Assembly: GCA_029262795.1 (NCBI GenBank)
Contig: JAJCYT010000032.1
Span: 1-64,000 of the forward strand
Direction: 5' to 3'
Length of the DNA: 64,000 bases
Origin: Candidatus Fraserbacteria bacterium
Lineage (GTDB): Bacteria; Bipolaricaulota; Bipolaricaulia; RBG-16-55-9; JAJCYT01
The translations under genes and the position numbers were made by a program. A model generated the notes under the pieces. It was given only the letters and a program-made list of their open reading frames with translations, did not search any database and was not told where the DNA came from. Shown here piece by piece: positions 43,180 through 52,780 of this stretch. Each line of letters opens with the position of its first letter. The stretch's first letter is position 1.

Positions 43180-43836
43180 TTACTCTTCGGTTTCTTGGTC
43201 GGTGTCTGCGGCGGCATTCATGCGCTCCAACACCTGTTCGGTCAAATCTTGGACGATGCCGCCTTCTTCAGGGTAATACAACACCACATTGTTGCGTCGG
43301 GTGATCAGATCAAAGCCTTGTTCGTCACCCAAATCTTGAACAGTTTGGACAATTTTTTCAGTGATTTCAGTGGTCAGTTGTTGATCCAGTTCGGCCAGGC
43401 GAATTTCCAACTCCTGGCGCTTGGTCAAAAATTCCTGCTGAGACATCGTGCCTGCAGCAGCCTGATCCTGAAGATCTCTCAATTCCTGTTCAATGCCATT
43501 TTTTTCCGTGCTGTATTGCTCAATGGCTGCTTCGGTGCCACTGAATTTTACAAACACTTCTTCAGCTGTTACAAAGCCAATTTTTAAATTTACGCCACCA
43601 CTTCCGCCAGCAGTGCTGCCATTACCACCCGTTTCAGACAATTGGGCGATCTGGGTTTTTAAGGTCGTGATTTCCGTTGTGGCGTCACTTAACTCGGTTT
43701 GTAGCTGGGTAATCTGATTTTGCAATTCGGCTAAGGCGGCAGCGTCGGTGTTTTGTGCGGCCCCCTGGTCGCAGCCCACCAGCAACCCTGCAACCATTAC
43801 GACTACAGCCAATGACAACAAAGAGAACGTTTTCAC
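43180..43836 (-). CDS. Skp/OmpH-like periplasmic chaperone with lipoprotein signal
   Basis: 218 residues from a GTG with AAAGGAGAGG upstream (an ATG at 43863 adds nine residues and hides the signal). Signal peptide with lipobox LVGC at Cys22 and Asp at +2. A heptad-like coiled coil (~35-67, ELQNQITQLQTELSD) and a Gly/Ser linker lead to the OmpH domain (KIGFVTAEEVFVKF, then a long helix with QELEIRLAELDQQLTTEITEKI). Skp keeps outer-membrane proteins unfolded en route to BamA, encoded just upstream. Ordinary Skp is soluble, so lipid anchoring would be unusual. Confidence 0.8.
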   Translation of the reverse strand: MKTFSLLSLAVVVMVAGLLVGCDQGAAQNTDAAALAELQNQITQLQTELSDATTEITTLKTQIAQLSETGGNGSTAGGSGGVNLKIGFVTAEEVFVKFSGTEAAIEQYSTEKNGIEQELRDLQDQAAAGTMSQQEFLTKRQELEIRLAELDQQLTTEITEKIVQTVQDLGDEQGFDLITRRNNVVLYYPEEGGIVQDLTEQVLERMNAAADTDQETEE

Positions 43837-43909
43837 AGTCAACCTCTCCTTTATCTGTTCCATGTTGGTTTTAGGTTTTATCAAGCTTTGTTCATTTCGG
43901 CAACCCCAA

Positions 43910-46213
43910 TTAGAACATATCACCAAATGAGAACTGGAACCTTGGTGCAAATGTGGTGTAATTGGGATCGTTCACCGGCCAGGCCAGAATCAAACGCGTC
44001 ATGCCCACCAATGGAATGGCCACGCGGGCTTCCAGGCCCATTGTTCCTTGTAACTCGGAGCGATTGGAAAAGCCCCAGTCCGTGAACAGGGCAGTTGAGA
44101 ATTGATCCAACCACTTGATGCGATATTCCAAGTTCATAAATGTCATCGTATCCACACGTTTATCTACCAGCCCACGGATAGAGCCTGGACCGCCGAGGTG
44201 GAATTTTTCCTGTGAAGGCATGCCTTCACCCCAACCGGCAAACAAACGGGCTGAGATGTTTTGATCTTCCAGAATGAAGAAATGGTGAATCAGGGCCGCA
44301 TCAACTTTGGTGAACTCCACGCCCACCGAAAAGCCGCCTGCTTTTTCAACTTGGAAAAATTCGCGCCCGCCCTGCATCGGGAAGATGGGGGTGTCGCGCG
44401 TGTCTCGTAACACGCCAAGTTTCACTGAATCGGTCACCCCTTGAGGGTCGCAATTTTGGTTGTTGCGCAAACATTCCTGGAAAATTTCATGGCGTCCCCC
44501 CATCGTCAAGTCAATGTTGGAGGTGAAGGGGTAGGTCAGTGTCAACTCGCCGCCAGTACGGTTGAGTTCCTCATCGAAGGTGGGGCGCTCGAAGGATTGG
44601 AACAAGCGCACGGAAAAGTCCTTGTAGATTGGGAAAAATCCGTTGGCCGTGTAAATCAGCGACCAATTGGTACGCGCTGGTCCAAAAATACCTCGATCGT
44701 AGTCCAGCGCAATGTCCTGGCCAGTGCCAAACAGATTTTTCTCAGACACGGTCAGTTTGCCCACCAAGCCTGTATCAGACAGAGACAAAGCGCCATTGAG
44801 GCTGCCCAGCTTCTTTTTCTCAATAACCGTCAGGTTTAAATCCACCTGGTTGTTGTCCAGTCTAGGGCCAAAACCCACCTGCACATCGTCAAAATAACCC
44901 AGATTGAGCATGGTGCGCACCGTGTCACGGATGGCGTTGGCATTGAATAATTGGCCAGGGCGCACCTGCACAGCGCGATTGAGCACGTAAGGCTTGGTAT
45001 GGGCCAGATTGCCGGCCACTTCAACTTCCTGCCCTGTGTCATCCATTTGGAAATGACGCACTTCTATGTCGCCTTCGTTGGGCAAGGTGACGGTGGTGTG
45101 ACCCTCATCGTAGTTCAAGCGCACGGACACATCGCCCACGGTGCCTTCGTCAATGACAACTTCAAGTTGGCCATCGCCCAGGTTATTAACGCTGAGATTC
45201 ATGTTGCTGTAGCCGTTTTTGTGATACAGGTCAAACACACCCTCGAGCACATGGAGCAACTCCAAATTGTCTAAGGGGGCATCTGGATCCCATTTGCTTA
45301 AATTGGTGCGTAACCGGTCTTTGCCATAGGCAGAGTTGCCCGTAAACGTGACGCTAGAAAATTGAATCGTGTTTTCAATCAGGGTGCGTGGACCGAGGTT
45401 GAACTTCAACACCACTTTGTCGAATTTGGACCCTGGCAACGGTTCAATGGGTTGGCTGCTGGAAGGGACAAAATAAATGCTTTCTGTCAGTCCGGTCAGC
45501 GTTTGGTTTAACACCACCGCTTTGACAGGTTCGGTGGTGGGCAGGGTGATCATGCTTCGTGCAATTTCTTCAAACTCTGCATCCAATCCTTCAATTTGAA
45601 CTTCTTCAATAATGAATTCGACAATGGGAATGCGCAACATATCGCCATTGACAATTGAGTTGTAAACATTGCCCATGTCAATCTGGAACAAGCTGTAACC
45701 GCGTTCCTGATACAGTTGTTGAATGGCTACAATGGCGGCATCCAAATTGTTACGGTTGATCAATTGGTAAGGGAGGACATCGTTGTCTTCCAGAATTTCA
45801 ATCAATTTATCGGATTTAACCACTTCCCAGAAGAAGGGGATTTTTAAGCCAATCAGATCCCAACTGACTTGATATTGGCGGTTGCCGCTGATTTCGATGC
45901 CCTGCAACACAGGGTTTTCATCGAGTACAAAAGTGAGGACCACCCCGTCAGTTTCTTCTTCGGGGATAGGTGTAACATTGTTAAACAAGCCCATTGCAAA
46001 AATGTTTTCTGAGGTGTCGCGCACATCTTCGACGGTGATGGTGTCGCCCACGGCAAACGTGAACTGATCCATCACAGGCAATAACGCCACCTGATCCAGC
46101 CCTTCGATGACAATGTCCTTAATCAGGAACGTCTGCTCCGCTTGCGCGAATGCTGCCACCGCACCCATCCACAGCGCCATGACAAATATCGCAACGATTT
46201 TTAACTTACCCAA
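43910..46213 (-). CDS. bamA: Outer-membrane protein assembly factor BamA (Omp85)
   Basis: 767 residues from a TTG that has AAAGGAGGACTGG upstream. Sec signal ending AFAQA. About five POTRA-type repeats follow (FLIKDIVIEGLDQV; VLQGIEISGNRQYQVSW; TLIENTIQFSSVTFTGNSAYG; YVLNRAVQVRPGQLF). The C-terminal beta-barrel starts near LNGALSLSDTGLVGK. The barrel contains the conserved GGPGSIRGLVDKRVD loop (VRGF/Y-type lid motif, here IRGL) and ends in Phe. It folds proteins into the outer membrane and is essential. It is first in the run to skp, fabZ and beyond. Confidence 0.92.
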   Translation of the reverse strand: MGKLKIVAIFVMALWMGAVAAFAQAEQTFLIKDIVIEGLDQVALLPVMDQFTFAVGDTITVEDVRDTSENIFAMGLFNNVTPIPEEETDGVVLTFVLDENPVLQGIEISGNRQYQVSWDLIGLKIPFFWEVVKSDKLIEILEDNDVLPYQLINRNNLDAAIVAIQQLYQERGYSLFQIDMGNVYNSIVNGDMLRIPIVEFIIEEVQIEGLDAEFEEIARSMITLPTTEPVKAVVLNQTLTGLTESIYFVPSSSQPIEPLPGSKFDKVVLKFNLGPRTLIENTIQFSSVTFTGNSAYGKDRLRTNLSKWDPDAPLDNLELLHVLEGVFDLYHKNGYSNMNLSVNNLGDGQLEVVIDEGTVGDVSVRLNYDEGHTTVTLPNEGDIEVRHFQMDDTGQEVEVAGNLAHTKPYVLNRAVQVRPGQLFNANAIRDTVRTMLNLGYFDDVQVGFGPRLDNNQVDLNLTVIEKKKLGSLNGALSLSDTGLVGKLTVSEKNLFGTGQDIALDYDRGIFGPARTNWSLIYTANGFFPIYKDFSVRLFQSFERPTFDEELNRTGGELTLTYPFTSNIDLTMGGRHEIFQECLRNNQNCDPQGVTDSVKLGVLRDTRDTPIFPMQGGREFFQVEKAGGFSVGVEFTKVDAALIHHFFILEDQNISARLFAGWGEGMPSQEKFHLGGPGSIRGLVDKRVDTMTFMNLEYRIKWLDQFSTALFTDWGFSNRSELQGTMGLEARVAIPLVGMTRLILAWPVNDPNYTTFAPRFQFSFGDMF

Positions 46214-46676
46214 CGTCCAGTCCTCCTTTTGCAAATTAAACCATCTAGAAAATTTCAATATTAGATCCAGTGACTTCAAACCCCGCATTGGGTGATTGCC
46301 CAAGCTTCCCCCAGAATACGCCTAAAAGGGTGTTCACTCAAGCAACCAGCGCTCAATCATACGTTTTTGCAGCGTTGGCATGATCTTAAGAAACCATAAA
46401 TCCTGTTTGGCTATTGCTAAACATAACGAATACACGATTGAGATTAAGTTATAAGAAAGACAACAAATGGAATTCTGCTTGAAAGATAGGTTGGAAAAAA
46501 ACATATATGTGCGATCCATACAAACTGTAACACCCCTCTTCGATGGTGATTTCTAGCAGCCAGCAACCACTGACTTCGCTCGAAGAGGTCTTTGATCAAT
46601 TTAGACACTTCTTCAGTTTGGCTGGTTTGTATCTATATCCATTCAATATAGCTAAAACCTGAGAGCAACACAAACA
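46214..46676. other. 463-base gap upstream of bamA
   Basis: No convincing gene. A 61-codon minus-strand frame at 46334-46519 has a Phe/Leu-rich, Cys-containing product but no ribosome-binding site. The promoter for the long bamA run should lie here, but no clear -35/-10 pair is visible. A weak hairpin CCAGCGCT/AGCGTTGG occurs near 46346-46378. Confidence 0.5.
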
Positions 46677-48263
46677 TTAAGGGTCGATAAACTGATTGGC
46701 TGGGCGGTACTGCAGGGCTTCGGCAGCGTGTTGGGGGAGGATGTGTGTGGTGCCTTCCAAATCGGCGATGGTGCGCGCCACTTTAAGCAGACGGTGAAAG
46801 GCGCGGGCGCTGAGGTTGAAGTGATCGATGGCGCGTTCAAACATCTGTCGCCCCTCATCATTGAGCTGGGTGTGCTGGTCGATGTCGTTCACGCTCATTT
46901 GAGCGTTACAAAAGGCATTGCTTTGGATAAACCGCTCGGTTTGGATCTGGCGCGCTCTGGACACGCGTGCTCGGATAGAAGTGGACGCTTCCCCAGGGGC
47001 TTTGTCAAGCAGTTCCGCTTTGCTTAAGGGCTGCAACGACACGAACAAATCCACCCGATCCAGCAACGGGCCGGAGATGCGTTTTTGATAACGGCGCAAT
47101 TCGCTTGGTGTGCAACGGCAGGATTGGCTCTGATCTTGCCAGAAGCCGCAGGGGCAAGGATTCATGGCAGCCACCATCATAAAACTGGCCGGATAGCGCA
47201 CCGAAGTCAGCGCGCGCGAGATGGTGATGTGATGGTCTTCCAGGGGTTGCCGCAGCGTTTCCAGCACGGTGCGATCAAATTCCGGCAGTTCATCCAGAAA
47301 CAGCACACCGTGATGGGCCAGACTGATTTCGCCTGGACGCGGGATACCGTGCCCGCCGCCGACCATGCCTGCATACGAAATGGTGTGGTGAGGGCTGCGC
47401 ACCTGCCTTTGTGTGATAAGAGGCTGATCGTCCGGCAGCAACCCCACAATGCTGTAAAGCTGTGTGACTTCCAGGGCTTCGGCAAAGTTGAGATCGGGCA
47501 AAATGGTGGGCATCCGTTTGGCCAACATGCTCTTGCCGCACCCTGGTGGGCCGACCAACAACACGTTGTGACCGCCCGCAGCCACAATTTCTAGCGCGCG
47601 TTTGGCTTGCTCCTGACCATGGATTTCGCTGAAATCTATGCTCCATTGACGCTGTTGTTGATTAAAATAATGATCCCGATCAAATATGAACGGCGTGGGC
47701 TTGACCGTTTGAGTCAACACCTCAACCGCTTGTTTGAGGGTTTGAACAGGATACACATTAACCGATGCCACCACCGACGCTTCATAAGCATTCCCCTCCG
47801 GCACGATGACATGCTGAATGCCTGCCTGATGCGCTGCCAGCACCACGGGCAACACCCCTTTGACACGGCGCAACTGGCCGTCGAGTGAGAGTTCGCCGAG
47901 CAGCATGACGTCTTTGAGGCATTCGAGTGGAATCTGATTGCCTGCCGCCAAGATGCTGGCTGCCACCGGCAGGTCCAGCCCCACGCCTTCCTTGCGCACA
48001 TCGGCGGGCGCAAGATTGATGGTGACACGGCTTTGCGGATAGTGAAACCCACTGTTGACGATGGCGCTGCGAATCCGCTCGCGGCTTTCCTGTACTTCCT
48101 TTTGCGGCAAACCGACCATGTTAAAAGCAGGCAGGCCACGGGCCAGATCGCATTGCACCTCGACCAAGTTGCCGTCAATGCCTAACAGCGTGCCACTGGC
48201 TGCACATGCGTACAAATGAACCTCCCGAGCGATGGTTGATGCGAAAGAATAATGACATAACAC
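46677..48263 (-). CDS. comM: ComM/YifB-family Mg-chelatase-like AAA+ ATPase
   Basis: 528 residues. N-terminal Lon-like fold (GIDGNLVEVQCDLARGLPAFNMVGLPQKEVQESRERIRSA reduced to its blocks), then the AAA+ core with Walker A GPPGCGKSML and Walker B VLFLDELPEF. A Cys cluster (CPCGFWQDQSQSCRC) and a C-terminal helical Mg-chelatase region complete it. ComM helps branch migration during natural transformation. A 60-codon-distant yraN gene, often its neighbour, lies upstream beyond two secreted-protein genes. The start is the ATG after a short AT-rich gap. Confidence 0.9.
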   Translation of the reverse strand: MLCHYSFASTIAREVHLYACAASGTLLGIDGNLVEVQCDLARGLPAFNMVGLPQKEVQESRERIRSAIVNSGFHYPQSRVTINLAPADVRKEGVGLDLPVAASILAAGNQIPLECLKDVMLLGELSLDGQLRRVKGVLPVVLAAHQAGIQHVIVPEGNAYEASVVASVNVYPVQTLKQAVEVLTQTVKPTPFIFDRDHYFNQQQRQWSIDFSEIHGQEQAKRALEIVAAGGHNVLLVGPPGCGKSMLAKRMPTILPDLNFAEALEVTQLYSIVGLLPDDQPLITQRQVRSPHHTISYAGMVGGGHGIPRPGEISLAHHGVLFLDELPEFDRTVLETLRQPLEDHHITISRALTSVRYPASFMMVAAMNPCPCGFWQDQSQSCRCTPSELRRYQKRISGPLLDRVDLFVSLQPLSKAELLDKAPGEASTSIRARVSRARQIQTERFIQSNAFCNAQMSVNDIDQHTQLNDEGRQMFERAIDHFNLSARAFHRLLKVARTIADLEGTTHILPQHAAEALQYRPANQFIDP

Positions 48264-48338
48264 GACTTAACATACAGTGTGATAATGTAGCGTTTTAGCA
48301 ATCATGCTGTCAAATTTTAAGGAAAGGGTTGTGTTGTA

Positions 48339-48377
48339 GAAAAATTGATGGAGCGAACAGACGTCCGCTCCATCAAT
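48339..48377 (-). terminator. Terminator after the trypsin-like protease gene
   Basis: On the minus strand a 12-base perfect stem, ATTGATGGAGCG and its complement around a 10-base loop, is followed by TTTTTC. It lies 10 bases after the stop codon. Confidence 0.9.
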
Positions 48378-48386
48378 CAAAACGAT

Positions 48387-49529
48387 TTAGTTAGACTGAA
48401 ATAACATTTGCTGGATTTCTTCAGCAGTGCCGGCAAAGTTGGCACCAGGCAGTCCATCCACACCCCACTCTACAATGCCGACCACCTGGCCGGAAATGTT
48501 AAAGATGGGACCACCACTGTTGCCGCCGCCAATGGGGGCATCCAGCTTGAGGAAGGTGCGCTCGAAGTTGATGGCTCCAGAACGCTCCATGCGTGGCCCA
48601 ATAGTGATACCAGAGCCAAACAGACCCAGGTCAATTTCTACAGGTCGTTCCTGAACTTGGACCAGGCCGGTTTCTTCGTCAATACCCACCACATCCCAGC
48701 CCACCACTTGATTTCTCAAAGGTTCCGAACCAGCTAAAAACATCAGGCTGTGGCCTGCACCCAATACATTGTTAACCAACTCAGGCAAGGCATTGAGCTT
48801 GATGGCAGGTGCTTGTTGAATTTGCAGAATTTCATCCAGACCGATGGTGTCGCGCGAGCCGCCAGTGTAGATGACCAGGCTTTCCAGACGGTCCACGCTG
48901 CCTTGTTCGGTGGTGGCATAAAGAATTGGAAGGCGTCCACTCAGGCGGCCAATCGACGCACTAAATTCAGAAAACGGTCCTGGATAGCCAAGCACGAAAA
49001 CGGAATCCAGCGGTCCCAACAATGAAGAATCTCCCATCCAAACCCGTGGAAAACTTCTTAAGCTGAAATCGCTGTGAGTTTCGGCCAGGGTGTTGAAAAA
49101 TTCGGGCAGGCCAACAACGTCTCTTTCGTCGTTGATGGGCAGCAACAGGGCGCTGTCTGTGGCGGCATCACATTTCACGACGGCGGCCTCCATGCGCACC
49201 TGAGGTGCCCAGGCTTTAAACGTGACAAACACGGTTGAGGCTTGTGCATTGTTGATGTCGCGCGGTGATTGAAGCACGACATGACAAGCGGTCACAATAC
49301 CCCAGTCAATTTCATCGTCAGCGTTTTTATATTCGACCACAAAGCCGGACCCTGTGCCCACGGTGGTCGATTCGATAAGCACCACGGCGGGGGCCATTTT
49401 ATCGAACAGGATGGTGAAATCAGTTTGTGACTGCACAGGCTGTGCCACCCACAACAGCGAGGTGCCAATGATGAGGGCAAACAGCCAGCGACCATATTTT
49501 TTAAAGATTGAATTTGTGGATACGTACAT
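48387..49529 (-). CDS. Exported trypsin-like serine protease with large internal insertion
   Basis: 380 residues from the ATG with CCGGAGGAA upstream. Signal peptide to ~34 (ending VQSQ). Catalytic triad of the trypsin/HtrA clan: His83 (TACHVV), Asp125 (AATDSALL) and Ser338 (GGGNSGGPIF). The Asp-Ser distance is 213 residues, about twice the usual, so a ~100-residue insertion lies between them (FSASIGRLSGRLPILYATTE onward). No PDZ domain follows. It is followed by a strong terminator and preceded by the PPC-domain protein, 29 bases upstream, with which it probably forms an operon. Confidence 0.87.
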   Translation of the reverse strand: MYVSTNSIFKKYGRWLFALIIGTSLLWVAQPVQSQTDFTILFDKMAPAVVLIESTTVGTGSGFVVEYKNADDEIDWGIVTACHVVLQSPRDINNAQASTVFVTFKAWAPQVRMEAAVVKCDAATDSALLLPINDERDVVGLPEFFNTLAETHSDFSLRSFPRVWMGDSSLLGPLDSVFVLGYPGPFSEFSASIGRLSGRLPILYATTEQGSVDRLESLVIYTGGSRDTIGLDEILQIQQAPAIKLNALPELVNNVLGAGHSLMFLAGSEPLRNQVVGWDVVGIDEETGLVQVQERPVEIDLGLFGSGITIGPRMERSGAINFERTFLKLDAPIGGGNSGGPIFNISGQVVGIVEWGVDGLPGANFAGTAEEIQQMLFQSN

Positions 49530-49558
49530 CTGTTCCTCCGGTAAATAATTGCGTTTCA

Positions 49559-50320
49559 TTAGGGCTCCGTCGACCAGCACAAAGTGTATTTGCCGCCCGC
49601 CTCACCACTGAGGGCGCGCACCACGGCAATGTATTCCTTGGGGCTGCTGGACTGGACTTGATAGTTCACCACTTCACGGCTGCCCAGGCTGACACCGCGA
49701 TCCACGATGACGGTGAGTAATGGGTTTTGGCTGGTAACTTCGTGCAACAAAAGATCAAAGTCACTGCCAGCTGGGCCAAACAACAACACCTGAATCTGCG
49801 TGCCGATTTTAAACTGACCCAAGCGCCACAGTTCGCTGGCACCAGATGCCAGTTCATTTTCGATACAGTTGCCCGAATCCTGACCACGTATGCTTAATTT
49901 GTAGTTGCCAACACTGCTGGAACTAAAGCCCCGAACTCGAACAAAATATTGGCCGGAGCCAAGCAATGTTTCAATGCGGGGATCAAAGCCATCAAAGTCG
50001 TCGTTGCTATCAATCAAATCGCCTTCGTCATTAAAAAGGTCCAAAATGCTGTCCAATGGCGAGTCAATTGAATTGGCATCGACATCGATGACGATTAAGC
50101 CAGGAGATTCAATCACAAAGCTGAAAATATCAACATCATTGCCTGATGCAATGTTTAATGAATCAGAACTGAAAGGCAGCGTGATTTCTGTGGCGGTGGT
50201 GCCGGTGTTGTTGGGTTCAAATGGGTCTTGCTGGAAAAATGCAGCGTCGGCCAAATGCCCACTCCCTCCAAGCAGCAACATCAAACTTAAAACGATCAAC
50301 CTCAACCAAGGTTGTCTCAT
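49559..50320 (-). CDS. Secreted PPC-domain protein
   Basis: 253 residues. Signal peptide ending LADAA. The mature start FEPNNTGTTATEI is the classic opening of a bacterial pre-peptidase C-terminal (PPC) domain. The sandwich follows (DVDIFSFVIESPGLIVIDVDA, GSGQYFVRVRGFSSSSVGNYKLSI). A second PPC-like sandwich fills ~150-253 (ELWRLGQFKIGTQIQVLLFGPAGSDFDLLL). PPC domains often accompany secreted proteases as removable tails; here the protein is separate but lies directly before a protease gene. A role as binding or stabilising partner is inference. Confidence 0.75.
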   Translation of the reverse strand: MRQPWLRLIVLSLMLLLGGSGHLADAAFFQQDPFEPNNTGTTATEITLPFSSDSLNIASGNDVDIFSFVIESPGLIVIDVDANSIDSPLDSILDLFNDEGDLIDSNDDFDGFDPRIETLLGSGQYFVRVRGFSSSSVGNYKLSIRGQDSGNCIENELASGASELWRLGQFKIGTQIQVLLFGPAGSDFDLLLHEVTSQNPLLTVIVDRGVSLGSREVVNYQVQSSSPKEYIAVVRALSGEAGGKYTLCWSTEP

Positions 50321-50453
50321 GCCTTCCTCCTTAATGTTTTTGAATTATTCTTTATTTTGAAAATGCTCTACTCAACGTTAAACGTCTGATCACCCAACAT
50401 GTTCCAACAGAGTAACATGTCAAAGTTTCTTTTTGTTGTATCGCGAGAATTGG

Positions 50454-50816
50454 CTAGGAAACTTCCCACGCATTTCTATAAAGGCGACATTGGTCTTGAT
50501 CCAGGGCCACCACATCAAAGCGTAGGTCTTGATCCCAAGGGTGTTCCTGTAAATAATGCTGTGCTGAAAGAATCAATTTTTGTTGCTTCTTCTCTGTGAT
50601 CGCTTCCTCAGGTGAACCAAAGCGATGACTGCTGCGCTGCTTTACTTCAACAAAAACCAGACAGCTGCCCTCTTGTGCAACTAAATCAATCTCACCATAG
50701 CGAGTGTAGTAGTTGGCAGTGACAATAATATACCCCTGCTGTTCCAAAAAAAGAGCAGCCTTTTGTTCAGCAGCTTTTCCTTTGCTGACATTGGATGATA
50801 TCTTTTTATGTTGCAC
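50454..50816 (-). CDS. YraN/UPF0102 family endonuclease-like protein
   Basis: 120 residues. Restriction-endonuclease-like fold with GKAAEQKAALFLEQQGY, the ExD-type block RYGEIDLVAQEGSCLVFVEVKQRSS (Asp and Glu-Val-Lys core) and KQQKLILSAQHYL. Its role is not settled; it is linked with DNA processing and is often found next to comM, as here at a 2 kb distance. The C-terminus is short and ends RNAWEVS. Confidence 0.9.
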   Translation of the reverse strand: MQHKKISSNVSKGKAAEQKAALFLEQQGYIIVTANYYTRYGEIDLVAQEGSCLVFVEVKQRSSHRFGSPEEAITEKKQQKLILSAQHYLQEHPWDQDLRFDVVALDQDQCRLYRNAWEVS

Positions 50817-50885
50817 GCTGTTGAGTGTACGACGGGTGCTTGGCCAAGGTCAAGCACTTTTTCAAACAGAAAAAGGTGTTGGTCT

Positions 50886-52679
50886 TCAACCCATCCCAAT
50901 CAAGCGTGTTGCAGGGATGAGCAACAAAAGCACACCGGCAAATGCGGCAACCCACATCCATCCGTTGTTCGCTATTGCCATATCTGTTGATGCATTGAGC
51001 CAAAAATTATCCGCTCGATCCTGCTCCAGTAATTTACGCTTTGGATCAACACGTATGCTGCTTGGCGATTGTGGGGTGTTGATGGAAAATGATGCCTGAT
51101 CTTCAAGCCCTTCCCAGATAAATGATTCAATCACAGTTGAATCGGAAATAATGTCAACACGAATTGGCATCCTAATCGAGCCTTGGTGAATCAGGTCAAA
51201 TGTGGTGGTTTGCGTTTCATCCGCTTGAAGTTCAACCTGCACGTTTTGCAAGGACACATCGAGCTTGTTGCCTGTGTTTAACCATTGATCAAAAAACCAA
51301 TCCAGGTCCTGACCGCTTACAGATTTAAACGTGTCAATTAAGTCTTGTGTGGTGGCATTTTGATACTTGAAATTTTGATAGTAAGCGCGCATAGAAGCCA
51401 GAAAAATGTCTCGCCCCAATAACTCATCCAGCATCCAGAAAATGCTGGAACCTTTGTTGTAGTGGGCGTTGGCAAAAGCATTGATCGAGTTAAAGTCAGT
51501 GCTGGTTGACAGGATTGGAATTCCACCTTCTATATGGGTAAGCATTCGACGAATGTTGTCCGGTTCACCTCTGGATTCAATTCGATACAGTTCACTGGCA
51601 AAGGTGGTGGGGCCTTCATCGAGCCACATCTCATCAAATTCGTTGTTGCCCACGCCGGCATAAAACCATTCGTGCCCAACTTCATGCGAAATTTCCTCAA
51701 CCGAGCCACTGGCAATCATGACAATGCCTGGATATTCCATGCCTCCTGCCGTATTGACCTGAACAGCAGTCAGTGTGTTGTAGGCATATTCCCCAAACGT
51801 TTCGCTGAAATATTGAAAACTGTCCAGCGTGATGCTTGGCATCAGAAATTGATTGAGCCATAGCGTGCGAATGGTTTTGCCCTGCCATTCCACCACCTCT
51901 TCGCGAAACAGGTTGCTGGCAGCCCAGGCCACATCACGGGCACGTTTGATGTGGTAGGTTTGTGTTTTGGTGTTGTCATCATGAAATGTTTCTTCAACAA
52001 AATCACCGCTGGCTCCAACTTTCATGGTTTGAGGAATGGTGATATTGAGCGTGTAGTCAGCAAAGTCGCCATAAAATTCACCCATAAAACGATATTCGTC
52101 CAAGTGCCAGCCATCTTCATCAAACACGACCAGTTGAGGGTACCATTTGGCAATGGTGTAGGTGCCATCCCGATAGCCTGAGCGCACGGCCAGTGAGGCG
52201 GCAAAGGCATTGCCAGGGGCGGCTTCAACCAGATCATGCACAAATTGAATGTTGACAGTGATGGATTCATCTGGCAGCAGCGGTTGAATCAAGTTGGCTT
52301 TCATCAGCGTGTCGTTGATTGAAAATTCCAGTGGAGTGCCATTTGCACTGATGGACTCAATTGCCAAAAAGGCGTTGTCATCTGGATTGTTGTAAATGCG
52401 ATCCACCGTGACAACGAGAAATCTTGAAAGGTCCTGCTGGTATAAGGTGTCTGATCCACGGGTGAAGGCGTTGCTGACCACATGGAAATACAATTCGTTG
52501 AGTTCAATGCCTGTGCGGTTGGTGAAACTCATGGTCTGAACGCCGCTGATGAAATGGGAATCTGTGTTTAATGTGGCATTGATTTCATAGGAAACGTCAT
52601 TGGGCAATGCCCAGGATGTGGTTGAAATGCCGACAATTAAAATAAATCCGGCCAGTAAACTGAATAATGATTTCATCAT
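50886..52679 (-). CDS. Exported M1-family metallo-aminopeptidase with C-terminal membrane helix
   Basis: 597 residues. Signal peptide ending TSWA. N-terminal M1 sandwich (SHFISGVQTMSFTNRTG), then the gluzincin core with GGMEYPG (exopeptidase-like GxMEN variant) and Zn motif HEVGH plus Glu in EMWLDEGPTTF, spaced 18 residues as usual. A C-terminal helix (MAIANNGWMWVAAFAGVLLLLIPATRL) would anchor it. Likely cleaves N-terminal residues from peptides outside the cytoplasm. The GMEYPG (Tyr for Asn) variant is seen in several exported members. Confidence 0.9.
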   Translation of the reverse strand: MMKSLFSLLAGFILIVGISTTSWALPNDVSYEINATLNTDSHFISGVQTMSFTNRTGIELNELYFHVVSNAFTRGSDTLYQQDLSRFLVVTVDRIYNNPDDNAFLAIESISANGTPLEFSINDTLMKANLIQPLLPDESITVNIQFVHDLVEAAPGNAFAASLAVRSGYRDGTYTIAKWYPQLVVFDEDGWHLDEYRFMGEFYGDFADYTLNITIPQTMKVGASGDFVEETFHDDNTKTQTYHIKRARDVAWAASNLFREEVVEWQGKTIRTLWLNQFLMPSITLDSFQYFSETFGEYAYNTLTAVQVNTAGGMEYPGIVMIASGSVEEISHEVGHEWFYAGVGNNEFDEMWLDEGPTTFASELYRIESRGEPDNIRRMLTHIEGGIPILSTSTDFNSINAFANAHYNKGSSIFWMLDELLGRDIFLASMRAYYQNFKYQNATTQDLIDTFKSVSGQDLDWFFDQWLNTGNKLDVSLQNVQVELQADETQTTTFDLIHQGSIRMPIRVDIISDSTVIESFIWEGLEDQASFSINTPQSPSSIRVDPKRKLLEQDRADNFWLNASTDMAIANNGWMWVAAFAGVLLLLIPATRLIGMG

Positions 52680-52780
52680 GATCTAATTATAGCGAACCCG
52701 ACCTTAAAATTTCCTTAAATCTTGCTTGTGTCGTTCTCATTGCTTACCTTGAGGGCAAACTTAAAAAATGGATCAATTTT

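Noticed and set aside
46334-46519. Small gene upstream of bamA
   Set aside because: No Shine-Dalgarno and a composition unlike real neighbours; kept as part of the non-coding gap.
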